Positions 42,839-53,690 of a stretch of 64,000 nucleotides of DNA are shown here, one piece after another (position 1 is the stretch's first letter; each line of letters opens with the position of its first letter). The position numbers and the translations under genes were made by a program. The notes below the pieces were generated by a model. The model was not told the origin of the DNA. It worked only from the letters and a program-made list of their open reading frames with translations, and did not search any database. Source of the DNA: Arachis hypogaea (lineage: Eukaryota > Streptophyta > Magnoliopsida > Fabales > Fabaceae); the NCBI RefSeq assembly GCF_003086295.3, contig NC_092051.1:74525772-74589771 (forward strand), read 5' to 3'.

Positions 42839-45706
42839 ATGTCAGGTACAAGAAGAACCATACCCAATTTTCATGAACAAGACGAAAGAACACTCAGGAG
42901 GTTAAGAAGAGCTGAAAGAGGGAAAAATATTGTTGGAGAAGAGGAATCAGATGAAGAATTCCAAGAGATGGAGGAACATTTAACCAATCCACCAGGTGGA
43001 GAAGACAACAACAATGGCAACCCACCCCAGAGGAGAGTTTTGGCTTCCTATACCTTTGCAAATCCCAGACATTGTGGGAGCAGCATCTTGGCTCCAAATG
43101 TTAATGCTAACAATTTTGAACTCAAGCCACAACTCATCACTTTGGTTCAGAACAATTGCTCTTTTGGTGGAGGACCACTTGAGGACCCACACCAACATTT
43201 ATCCACTTTCTTGAGGATATGCAACACTGTCAAAACTAATGGAGTGCCCCCGGACAGTTACAAACTGATGCTATTCCCATTTTCTCTCAGGGACAAGGCC
43301 ATTCAATGGTTGGAATCGTTTCCAAGGGACAGCATTAACAACTGGGATGATTTGGTAACTAAGTTCCTTGCAAAATTTTATCCACCTCAGAGGATTATAA
43401 GGTTAAAGGCTGAGGTTCAAACATTTACACAAATGGAGGCCGAACCCATCTATGAGGCATGGGAGAGGTACAAGGCTCTGATAAGGAAATGTCCCCCTGC
43501 CATGTTTAATGAGTGGGAGAAGCTTCAAAACTTCTTTGAAGGCTTAACACTGAAATCCCAGGAAGCTTTGGATCATTCAGCTAGAGGTTCCTTGCAACTC
43601 ATGAAAACTGCAGAAGAGGCTCAAGAACTCATTGATATGGTGTCCAACAACCAATATTTCTTTGCTCATCAAAGAGGCCGCCAACCATCGCAAAGGAGAG
43701 GAGTAATGGAGCTAGAAGGAGTGGATTCAATCCTAGCTCAAAACAAGATGATGCAGCAGCAAATTCAACAACAATTTGAGCAAATGGCCAAGAGGATTGA
43801 TAGTCTCCAAGTTGCAGCAGTTAACACTAGCCAACCATCAACCACATGGGGACAGAGTGAAGAAACTCAAGAAGAACAACAACAAGAGCAAGTACAGTAT
43901 ATGCACAACCAAGGACCAAATGAAGTGTATAGTGATACATACAATCCATCCTGGAAGAACCACCCAAACCTCAGATGAGGAGATAACCATACCCAAAACC
44001 AACAACCATGGCAGAGGAACTCAAACCAGCACAACCCAAGAAGCAACCAAAACCACAACCAGCAGCAGACTAACCAAAACCCCTACAGAAAACCTCAAAA
44101 CAACTACCCCAACATCAACCAATACCAATCTAATAACCAACCCACCAACCAAAATGCCTACCATCCACCACCCACATCTCATAACCCACCTCAAGTATCA
44201 CCTGAAGCCCAAAGAATCACTCACTTGGAGGCCATGATAGACAAAATGTTGAAACACCAGGAAATGGTAACCAAGAATCAGGAAGCCTCCCTGAAGAGCC
44301 TAGAGAGACAGATGGGGCAACTCTCCAAGCAAGTATCTGTTGAGAGACCTTCAAACTCACTGCCCAGTGACACAATTCCAAATCCCAAGGAAGAATGCAA
44401 GGCAATACAATTAAGGAGTGGGAGAACATTGATAAGCAACAATGACACTACAAGGAAGCAAGCAGAGAACATCAAAGAACCAACGGAGGATGAGAATCAA
44501 ACAAAGGCAGATGAGGCTAAGGAGCAAGTTGTGATGCCAAACAAAAGCACTAAGAAACTTAAAGAGAAGGACAACCAGCCACATAGCTCAAAGGGAGTAG
44601 CTCAGGGACAGCAGCAAATAGGAAAGAGCATCACACCTCCACTGCCATATCCCCAGAGGTTTAACAAAGAGGTTAAAGACCAGCATTTTCACAAATTCCT
44701 TGAGATTTTTAAGAAGCTGGAAATCAATATCCCCTTGGCTGAAGCACTTGAGCAAATGCCTCTGTATGCCAAATTCTTGAAGGAGCTTGTCAACAAGAAA
44801 AGAAGCTGGGATGAGAAAGAAACCATAATGATTACTGAGGAATGCAGGGCCTTGATTCAAAAGGGGCTTCCTCCCAAGCTTGAGGACCCAGGGAGCTTCC
44901 TGTTGCCTTGCACCATTGGGGAATTGACCATCACTAAAGCAATGTGCGATCTCGGAGAAAGTATTAACTTAATACCATCTTCCTTGGTGAAAAAGCTGCA
45001 TATAGAGGAGGTCAAACCAGTACAAATGTCTCTGGAGCTGGTAGACAAGTCAATGGTATACCCCAGGGGTGTAATTGAAAATCTTTTGGTCAAGGTGGAC
45101 AGTTTTATATACCCTGCTGATTTTGTGGTTCTAGAATCAAACGATGATGATGGTGACTCTGTTATACTGGGAAGGCCATTCTTGGCCACTGCTAGAGCTA
45201 TCATAGACGTAGAGGAAGGGGAATTAACTCTCAGGATGCATGACCAGAGTGTCACTCTGAAGGTATTACCAGAGGTACAATTTAGCAAGGAGAAGAAAGA
45301 CTATATGAAAAATGACCAGGAAAGTCACAGCAACATCCCAATGCTAAGGATTGTGCAGACTGATGAAAAAGCCCAAGAGGATATTAGAGTATTGGCCACT
45401 GAGAAGAGAGGTCCCCAAGGAAAACCTACGGCCAGAAAAGAAAGAACAACAAAAGGAAAGATGAAATGCAGAAACAAAGCAAAAAGGGGTTGGAAGAACA
45501 GAAAGATTCCAACAGAGGGGCTTTCCAAAGGTGACAAAGTGCAACTGATATATCAACAGCTGGGGGCAAATCAACAAACCGAGGATTACTACACTGTCAG
45601 CAACATACTATCATTAGAGCATGCTGAAATAGAACACCAGAGAACAAAGAAGAGGATCACGGTCAGAGGAGACAAATTGAGGCCCTACAAGCACCAACCA
45701 CCATAA
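42839..45706 (+). pseudogene. gag-pro: gag-protease of E fused to an integrase-like C-terminal tail (one in-frame stop)
   Basis: From ATG 42839 one frame runs to TAA 45704-45706 (about 955 residues) with a single TGA at 43976-43978, where relatives have Trp. The gag domain (about residues 80-290) has NNFELKPQLITLVQNNC, LSTFLRICNTVKTNG, LFPFSLRDKA and YEAWERYKALIRKCPP; no zinc knuckle. A Gln/Asn-rich linker follows. Protease (about 690-810) shows CDLGESINLIPSSL and ILGRPFLATARAIIDV. The last 75 residues (LSKGDKVQLIY, YYTVSNILSLEHAE, GDKLRPYKHQPP) align in plan with the C-terminal domain of integrase, so the rest of pol seems deleted in frame. The double hairpin follows 14 bp after the stop. 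Confidence 0.85.
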
Positions 45707-45720
45707 AAGAAAGCCTCAAT

Positions 45721-45766
45721 GTCAAGCTAATGACAATAAAAGAGCGCTCTATGGGAGGCAACCCAT
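45721..45766 (+). ncRNA. Conserved double hairpin after gag (E copy)
   Basis: Hairpin 1 GTCAAGCTAATGAC (45721-45734); hairpin 2 ATGGGAGGCAACCCAT (45751-45766), where A-T replaces the T-A or G-C of other copies; GAGCGCTC lies between. Confidence 0.7.
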
Positions 45767-46815
45767 GCTTTAAGATTCATGTCATTTTAAATTCAATAAG
45801 TTATGATCAATTGAGCATGAATTCTTTTCTCTTTTCATGAACATGTCCATTGACTGCATGCACTATTTTGAAACATATGCTAAGTTTGGTGTGCCTTCAA
45901 GCACACTAAACCAATGTTACAAATAATTCCATTTTGCATGTTTGGAGTATCTTGACAAAGCATATGGCCGAACACTAAGTTTGGTGTCCACATAGCTTCA
46001 TGAAAAGTAGAAACTCATGCATCAATAATCATACAATTGTTGTTTTTCAAAATCTTATAAATGAAAAAAAATTCTTTTCCGGTAATGAAGGCATTAATTA
46101 TGATGTACCCTTTGACAAGAAACAAGTTTGGTGTTCACCAAACCTTGATGCACCGATTTAGGGATACAATTGATCCTTCATGAAAAAAAAAAAAGAGGAA
46201 ATGAAAGTATGATGAAAACAATTCTTATGAACATTTAATTTTTGAATCTCACTAATTGGAGGAAGATACTCATTTTCTTTATATATGACCAAACATTAAG
46301 TTTGGTGTCTTCAAGAGAGAGTGTCACGGTTCAAATGATATAAGAATTTATGGTTCACATAGTATTAATAAAAAGAACACTCTTGCTACGGTTGGATAAG
46401 ACTAATGTATGTTGTCTTGTTGTGGTGACTAGGAGGTCAAAGAATCTTCAAAGAAAAAGACAAGACAAAGGAAAGCATAGCATGAAGACAAAATCCCATC
46501 ACATGCCTCGAAAAAGAAATCTGCCACTCCTTGAGAATGATCACGGCAAAGGCAAGGGAAGGAGCAAACTTTGTCTTCATTCATCCTTACATGCATACCT
46601 TTGATCTCCATAAGTCTAATTGCATCCCAACCCTTCATTGCTCATTTAAAAGCATACCACCTTCAAGCCATGCACATGACCGAATCACTCCAACCACTTA
46701 AACTTCTCTTCATCATTTCTTTTCATAGCAAGTCCGGTCTCAATTTCTTTTTGCCCCAAACACACATCAAACTCTCCAACATTCTTCACACTCCTTCTCA
46801 ACCAACCAAGTGACC
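45767..46815 (+). other. E spacer between gag and envelope-position ORF
   Basis: No convincing gene. Four copies of AAGTTTGGTGT (45892, 45976, 46124, 46298), each followed by different text. The 84-codon ORF at 46350-46604 has no recognisable family. A pyrimidine-rich stretch (46690-46810) precedes the next ATG. Confidence 0.55.
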
Positions 46816-47640
46816 ATGGCCTCCTCCTCAAGAACCAAACGAAGAAAAGGAAAAGATCCCATAGTGGAAGAAGACACACATGAATATGACCAACGGAGAT
46901 TCAAGTCATGGTTTCATCAAATGCAAATTCAATGGATGAACGAGAAAAGAATCTATCCTGAAATTCCATTCTTGTTGCCGGATGATGGATGTCAAGAAAT
47001 GAAGGACAAAATTCGGAAGAGGAGGTGGGAGGAACTTGCATCACCAGCCACCCGAATCAATGCCAATATCATAAGAGAGTTCTATGCAAATGTCCCAAGG
47101 CTTGACATGCGTGAGCCCCCAACGTACAAGAGCTATGTGCGGGGGGTGGAAGTAGACTTTAGCCCGGATGCAATCAAGAAAGTCTTGAAACTAAAGTCAG
47201 TCCGCTTTGATGAACCGGGATACCAACAAAGATTGAATGAGGATCAGGATTATAAGGAGATTGCGAGAGACATTTGTTTTGAGAACTCAGAGTGGGAAGG
47301 AGATAACAAGAACAGATACAAGTTCCTGAAGAGATGTAACCTCACTCCGGAAGCAAAAGGATGGTATGAGTTGATGAATAGATCAATTCTGGGCACAGTG
47401 AACACCTCAGAAGTTAACAGGGAGAGAGCCGTGATGCTGCATTGCATCATTGTGGGAGGAGAGATAAGAGTTCATGAAATCCTTGCAAAAAACATTCAAA
47501 AGCTGGCTGAAAAGAATTTGGCCGGATCTTGGTTGTACTATCCGAGTACCATTTGGAGGTTGTGTGCAAAGGCTAAGGTTCCAATGGAAGAGGAAAATCC
47601 AATGTGGTTAAGCCAAGGCATGCCCATAACCATTGAATGA
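46816..47640 (+). CDS. Envelope-position ORF of E, plant-transposon-domain protein (274 aa)
   Basis: ATG 46816 (context ACCATGGCC) begins a basic stretch RTKRRKGKD like a nuclear localisation signal. Residues about 60-250 hold the domain seen beyond pol in Athila elements: REFYANVPRLDM, YVRGVEVDFSPDAIKKVLKL, WYELMNRSILGT and VNRERAVMLHCIIVGGEI. No signal peptide or transmembrane helix is visible, so an envelope function is not supported. Stop TGA at 47638 is followed at once, in the same frame, by ATG 47641 and another open frame; the two were probably one protein of about 509 residues. Role unknown. Confidence 0.78.
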   Translation: MASSSRTKRRKGKDPIVEEDTHEYDQRRFKSWFHQMQIQWMNEKRIYPEIPFLLPDDGCQEMKDKIRKRRWEELASPATRINANIIREFYANVPRLDMREPPTYKSYVRGVEVDFSPDAIKKVLKLKSVRFDEPGYQQRLNEDQDYKEIARDICFENSEWEGDNKNRYKFLKRCNLTPEAKGWYELMNRSILGTVNTSEVNRERAVMLHCIIVGGEIRVHEILAKNIQKLAEKNLAGSWLYYPSTIWRLCAKAKVPMEEENPMWLSQGMPITIE

Positions 47641-48345
47641 ATGATGATGCCCCTTGAAGCACATCAAGGCCGAAGACCACATGGAGGAAGGGAAAGAGAA
47701 GAACCAATGGAAGAAGATGAGCCACACATAGAAGAAGAACCACAAGAGGAGGAGGAACAGCCACACTTTTTCCCACACGGCAATATGGATATAACTCAAA
47801 TGCAAGAAGCAATAGGAAGTTTGTCTCAACAGTACACGAGAATCCAAGAAAGGCAAGAGGAATACCATTCTCTGTACATGAAAAACCAACAAGCACAAGA
47901 AGAAAGGGAGCTAAGAATAATGAACAAACAAAGTGAATTCGAGTCAAGATTCCTTGTGATGCAAGAGGAACATGCCTTTCAATCTCATGAATCTTTTGGG
48001 AAGTTGGAACAAATGCAAGATGAAAATTTGAGGGCTCTCAAAGAGTTCACAACACTCCAAGATGCAAGGTATGAAGTGCAAGCCGATTACAACATCAATA
48101 GCCAAATCAAACTGAACTATATTGGAGAACATTTGCACAACATGGATCCGGCTTTCCTAACTTTTGATGAATTCTTCAAAAAGAGAAGTGAGGTAGAAGT
48201 AAGCAGAGCTATGAGACTTGAAGATAGAGTGGAGGAGGCTATGAATAAAGCTGGCTTTTGGCAAGGTCAACAGGCACCAAACAAGGATGGTGGGAACACT
48301 AGCAGCCAAGTGTATGAAAGGAGAAAGAAAAGGCATGACAAATGA
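47641..48345 (+). CDS. Coiled-coil continuation of E envelope-position ORF (234 aa)
   Basis: Same frame as the preceding ORF. A Glu-rich start is followed by a long Gln/Glu/Arg helix-forming stretch (about 60-150: QEAIGSLSQQYTRIQERQEE, NQQAQEERELRIMNKQ) predicted as coiled coil, then a conserved-looking block LTFDEFFKKRSEVEVSRAMR and a basic end RRKKRHDK. F shows a similar coiled-coil ORF at 61163-61462 after its central domain. Oligomerisation is the likely property; function unknown. Confidence 0.68.
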   Translation: MMMPLEAHQGRRPHGGREREEPMEEDEPHIEEEPQEEEEQPHFFPHGNMDITQMQEAIGSLSQQYTRIQERQEEYHSLYMKNQQAQEERELRIMNKQSEFESRFLVMQEEHAFQSHESFGKLEQMQDENLRALKEFTTLQDARYEVQADYNINSQIKLNYIGEHLHNMDPAFLTFDEFFKKRSEVEVSRAMRLEDRVEEAMNKAGFWQGQQAPNKDGGNTSSQVYERRKKRHDK

Positions 48346-49336
48346 AAGGTGGACTTGCTCCTTGTTCATCACTACAAAGAAAAAAGCATGCATTCTATCT
48401 ATTCTAAGTTGTCTTTGCATTTTTAAGTAGTTCTTTTTAATTAAAAGTCTTTGCATTATGTTTGTTTCTTTTAAAATAAGTAGGCTAGTTTATGTGTGTG
48501 CTTGTGTGTTTATTTTCACTTGACAAGAAGCATGTGTTGTCCCCTGCATCTTTAAATTCAATAAAAGAAATGCTTGAATATGAAGTAAGATGGTCTCTGT
48601 TAGATAGAAGTAGAATAAAAGTAAGTGGTGGTATGTGTGTGATTGTATAATAGCTCACTTTTAGTGAATAAAGAGCCAGGATATCTCCTTCTAAGTAAAG
48701 AGTAGCCTACTGTCTATGAATCTCGATTAAATAAAAAATTCCTTGGTTAGAAAGAAAAACAAAAAGAAGGAAAGAAAAAAAAAGATAGCCAAAAAGTGGC
48801 AGAACAAAAGGAAACGAAAAGAAACAAAGCTGGACACTAATAGCTTGAACTTTAAAATATATGCCTGTGATGTCTTTGTACTAGGATCTGCTTGGATTAG
48901 TAAGCTCTTAGGAGTGCCTCAACACTCGGTGACTTGGGTTAACTAATCCGGGATCATCAGCTCAAAGTCCACTATCAAGAGCAACCTAACTACAAGGCAT
49001 TTAGTAACCCAAAGAGGTGCTGGGCATCAATGTTTTAAGAAGGAATGTGAGCCAAGTGTCTATGGTGAATAATGTGTCAAGTATAAAGAAAATAAAATGA
49101 ACTTGCTACACATGACACTCAAATAAAGCTTATGAACAAAGTAATAGCCAAGGATAAAGGAATAATGAGAGGTCATAGCAGTATGTCACTTGAAGCTTGA
49201 AGGAGACTTTCTAGGCCTAGGAGTCAATAAGAAGTGAGTATTTGCACATCCACACAAAATCCCATGAACTATCAATAATACTCTGCTAGCATGAACATCT
49301 TCTTCCATCTCATTCTTTCTTCTCAATAAATCTTTT
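48346..49336 (+). other. E 3' non-coding region
   Basis: No gene. A/G-rich tract at 48739-48830 about 550-630 bp before the LTR, then blocks shared with D (CTGGACACTAATAGCTTG, GAGGTGCTGGGCATCAATG). Confidence 0.6.
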
Positions 49337-49373
49337 CTTGCTTGGGGACAAGCAAGCTTTAAGTTTGGTGTTG
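49337..49373 (+). promoter_or_regulatory. E 3'-end hairpin and polypurine-type motif
   Basis: CTTGCTTGGGGACAAGCAAG (49337-49356) followed by CTTTAAGTTTGGTGTTG to the LTR at 49374. Confidence 0.75.
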
Positions 49374-51269
49374 TGATGACAAGTCATCCTAGCCTATTTT
49401 AACTAGTCTTTCTCTTTTGTTTTCATTAGAATTATGCACTTTCTTGAACCATAAGCAAGCTAATTGAGTAGATTTTCATGTTTCCCTTGATTGAATCAAC
49501 CATGTGTGAATTCATGCCATTTTATGAGGTTTTATGCTATAATTGTTGCATATTATGATAGAATGAATATCTCATGATTATGAGCATAGCTTTGATGTGT
49601 TTGGTTGATTAATGATAGGTGAAGAAAGCTTGGAGAAAGGTTGAAGCAAGAAGGAATGGCTAGGAGTGAAGAGAGGACAATGGAATAAGTGAAATTGAAC
49701 CAGGAAGCAAAAAGCTGGACCTAAAGTTAGCATCAAACTTTTGCACAAACTTTTGGTTGAAAAGTTAGCCCCAACGTTAGCCCCCTAACTTGGAGGCTAA
49801 CGTTGGAACTTGAAAATCACTCCCTGGGTACCAAAAGTTTGCGCCAACGTTAGCCCCCTAACTTTGAGACTAACGTTGGCACATGAAATTCACCCCTGGG
49901 CACCAAAAGTTTGCGCCAACGTTAGCCCCCTAACTTTGAGGCTAACGTTGGCATGAAGAAAACCTCCCTGGGCACCAAAAGTTTGCGCCAACGTTAGCCC
50001 CCTAACTTTGAGGCTAACGTTGGCACATGAAAATCACAAGGAGGAGCAAAAGTTTGCGCCAACGTTAGCCCCCTAACTTGGTGGCTAACGTTGGCGCCAC
50101 AAGTACTCAAGGCAAGGCCAACGTTAGGGCCAAAGTTAGACCCCTAACGTTGGCACCAACGTTCATATCAGCAAAGTGGTGTTAGCTGATATGAAAAGTT
50201 GGAGCAAAAGTTAGACCCCTAACTTTTGCTCAAACTTTTGGTCCAACTTTTGCAAAACTCAAACCCGGTTCAATTGGTTCACTTTGGTTCCTCTCCAAAC
50301 TTCAAGAGCAATCAACCAAGGCCTCTTTCAACCCAATTCCACCAAGAGCAAAGGCCCAACTCAAGGCTTGAAGATCATTTGAAGAAAGTGTATAAATAGG
50401 ATAGAATTCAAGTTCTTCGGAGAGCTTTCTTTTAGAATTTTCATAATAGTTTTCGGAGAGTTTTGGATTTTGAGTGATCTTTAATTTCTTAGTCTTGGGG
50501 AAGGAGAATTCACTTCTCTTCCTCTTAGTTTTATTGCTTTCAATTTCAATTACACTTGTCTTGGATCTTGGGTTGGAGATTTGAAGAAATTCTGTTTCAA
50601 TCTCATCCTTGGATCTCTCTGTTTATTTACTGAATTTGAATTTCTGTTTCTGTTACTTACTTCTCATCTACTTTCCTTGCAATTTACAATTCCCTTGCAA
50701 TTGTTCTTGTTGGATCTAGGAAGGCATTGAGATCTAGACTTGGTTTTCTAGTCTCTGGGTCCTGAGATCTGATTTCCCATTTTCAATTCTCTGTTTACTG
50801 CTCTATATGTTTATTTACTTTTCTGTTTCAGATCCGATTCAATCCCAATTCCCTTTTACTATTCTGTTTAATGCAATTCAACTTTTCCTTGTTTAAATTC
50901 TGCAAATCCAATCCCCAATTCCCTTTACAATTCCAGCCGTTTACATTTCTTGCACTTTAAGATTCCGCTATTTACATTTCTTGCATTCTATGTTTCTGCT
51001 ATTTAATTTCTTGTTCTTTAAGATTCAGCACTTTAATTCCCTGTTCTCTTTACTTCCATGCAATTTAATTTCTGCACATCACAAAACACTCAACCAAATC
51101 TTGATTCGCTTGACTAAATTAACCACTAAGCTAAAATTGCTCAATCCTTCAATCCCTGTGGGATCGACCTCACTCCCGTGAGTTTTTATTACTTGATGCG
51201 ACCCGGTGCACTTGCCGGTTAGAATTGTGTGTTTTGGGAGAAATTTATTTTTCACCAAAATACTCATCA
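49374..51269 (+). repeat. E 3' LTR
   Basis: Same length as the 5' LTR; array 49771-50165, TATA 50391-50400. Followed by ACTAC. Confidence 0.93.
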
Positions 51270-52294
51270 ACTACCCCTGATCCGTTTTTAATCAAGTGCC
51301 ATCTGGATCCATTGTTCCTTCAAGACCAAAGCCAAAAGCCCATTCCAAATGCTTAGTGACTAAAATAGAAAGTGTATAAATAGGAGTAGATTTGATTTGA
51401 AAAAAGACCTTTTGCTCATTTTTAGTTTTTCACTTTAGTTTTCATTTTAAATTTGCAAATTGGGATTAGATCTAATTTGCTTTCTATTTTTATTTTCTTT
51501 CTTCTGCAACTTCTACTTTCTGTTTTTGGATTTGATGTAACATTGAAGAAATCTATTGAATTTCTTGATCTGAGAATCATCTTTGCTTTTCTTTCATATA
51601 GTTATGAGAGTTGGAGAATTGGATCTAAATTTCCTTTGCTGTTTTCATTTTCATTTCTTCTACAATTCCTTTTCTGTTTGCTCAAGAGAGTGATTGAGAT
51701 CTAGATCTACTTTCTGATCTCATTGCTCTTCTTCGATCTTCAATTTCTCTTTTAGAATTTTACAATTAAGTTTTCTTGCTGTTTGTTTCTTCAACCAATT
51801 TTCCATTTTTGTTTTGCTATTGAGCTGAATCTCTTCATCTCATAGCTCTCTGATTTACTTTAGTTGATATCTTCTAGTTAAATCTGAATCCCAAGACCCA
51901 AATCCCTTTATTCTTCAAGCAATTTACATTTCCCAGCAATTTAGATTCAGCAATTTATATTTCTTGCACTTTAAGTTTCGGCAATTTACTTTTCTTGCAA
52001 TTTACGTTTCAGCTCTTTTACTTTCTTGCACTTCAACTTTCTGCAATTTACCACTTCTGCACTTTACCTTTCTGCCCAATTTACCTTCTACACTTTTATC
52101 TTCTTGCAATTTCGCTTCTGCTAATCAAAATCACTCAAATCATCAAATATTCGCTTAACTAAATTCATCACCTAACTAAAGTTGCTCAATCTATCAATCC
52201 CGTGGGATCGACCTCACTCTTGTGAGTTATTACTACTTGATGTGACCCAGTAAACTTGCTGATGAGTTTATGTGGAATCATTTTTCCCTCATCA
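51270..52294 (+). repeat. D 3' LTR, piece 3
   Basis: Resumes after ACTAC with its own TATAAATAGG (51375-51384) and ends ...TTTCCCTCATCA at 52294, matching the LTR end of E (...TACTCATCA) and the minus-strand LTR end of H. The GGGATCGACCTCACTC block near the end is shared with E and J. Confidence 0.82.
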
Positions 52295-53690
52295 TGGGCA
52301 TTTAATTTTGGGACCCAAACAGATCAATACTTCAGTATGCAAGGTTTTCCAAACCTTCAAAAGCTCAAAATGCCACTTCAATGACATTCCACATTGGGCC
52401 ACTTCCAAATACTCTAATTCCTTCATTTATTCTTCAATGTTTCAAGCTTCCATAAAGAGAATTAAAAGTTCACAAGCCCAAGTCAAGCCACAATTAACAA
52501 TCAATCAAGGCCACAAGAATCATCTAGAAGTAATTAGGAAATTTGTATTTGAATGTAATTTCATTTGAATTTGTAATTTAGGTAGCTTATAAATAGGACC
52601 TTAGATTCATCAATTCATACACACCATAGAGGGGTGGAGGTGACTCCACTCCCCTCTCACTCTCATTCTCTTCTCTTCTTCCATTTCTTTCATATACACT
52701 TTTATAAATATTTAGTTATGAGTTTCTAATTTCCAACATTGGGAAAGAGAGCTCTATTGCTATTTGATGGATTAATTTGTTTTTATTCTTCTTCTTCTCT
52801 TCATCTCTCCTTGATTTACTTGAAGGATTTTCGTTCTTCATGCTTAGCATTCAATTATCTTGGAAAAGAGATTGAATGCAATTGGGTTTTATGGGAACCT
52901 TGGAAGAGGAAACATAAAATCATGCTTGAAAATCCTTCTCACACTTGAGTAGATTTGGGTTTTAGTGTTTGGATATGGTGACATATTATCCTCCCTCTAC
53001 ATGGATCTAGAAAAGTGTGTGGTATAATTAGGGACCCTTCTTCATCTCTTCTCATGAGCAATTAGACCAAGGAATTGGCTATTGATCAAGATTTGAGAGA
53101 TTGAATTACCAAGGAATTGGGATTCAATCAATCATGATTGCCAAGAGGTCAATGAGTTGCATGATTGAAGAGGAGATGAAAACTATTGATCCTAAGAATA
53201 CAACATCTCTTGATCCCAATGTTAATTTCATTCTTAATTCTTTTTATTTACTTTTTGTTTTTAATTCTTGTCATTTACTTATGCACATTTATGGCTTTAT
53301 TTACTTTTGCACATTTGTGGCTTCCAAGTGTTTATAGAAATGCTTCACTTGGTTTTACTTTCTAGTCATTTACTTTTTTACACTTTACTTTCTTGTACTT
53401 TCCATTCTTTACAATTTACATTCTTGTACTTTAATTTTCAGCACTTTAATTTCTTGTCATTTACTTTCCTTGCACTTTATTGCTTTCCTTTACTTTCATG
53501 TCATTTACTTTTCTTGTTGCTTATCACTCAAAAATTGAATCGTCTAAATAGAATAATTAATCAACTATTGCTTGCTTAATCCGTTAATTCTCGTGGGATC
53601 GACCTCACTCTTTGTGACTTTTATTACTTGATACGACCCGGTGGACGTGCCGGTAGTTAAAACGGAAGAAGTAATTTTTTTTCGTTATCA
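52295..53690 (+). repeat. J: LTR fragment (right part), host of D
   Basis: Contains TATAAATAGG (52588-52597), a (TTTACTTTCTTG)-rich stretch and GGGATCGACCTCACTC near its end like the LTRs of D and E. It ends at ...CGTTATCA (53690), where the minus-strand gag-protease of H resumes. The left end and any internal region lie left of the window because D is inserted here. No gene in it. Confidence 0.65.

Larger units (their letters stand above)
40749..51269 (+). mobile_element. Element E: complete, young, non-autonomous Athila-like element
   Basis: LTRs are both 1896 bp (40749-42644; 49374-51269) with about 14 substitutions and no indel (0.7%). Target duplication ACTAC is exact (40744-40748, 51270-51274). 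Internally: primer site, gag-protease fused to an integrase-like tail, double hairpin, envelope-position ORFs, hairpin and polypurine-type end. Reverse transcriptase, RNase H and the integrase core are absent. Confidence 0.93.
33052..52294 (+). mobile_element. Element D: pol-bearing Athila-like element, 3' half; 3' LTR split by K and E
   Basis: Starts inside the RNase H code, where A is inserted. Continues through integrase, double hairpin, a long non-coding tail and the 3' LTR, which lies in three pieces: 36275-36594, 40220-40748 and 51270-52294 (about 1.87 kb in total, close to the 1896 bp of the related E). The 5' half is left of the window. Confidence 0.85.

Noticed and set aside
46350..46604. 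84-codon ORF in the E spacer
   Set aside because: No recognisable family and no counterpart in D or F; kept as spacer.
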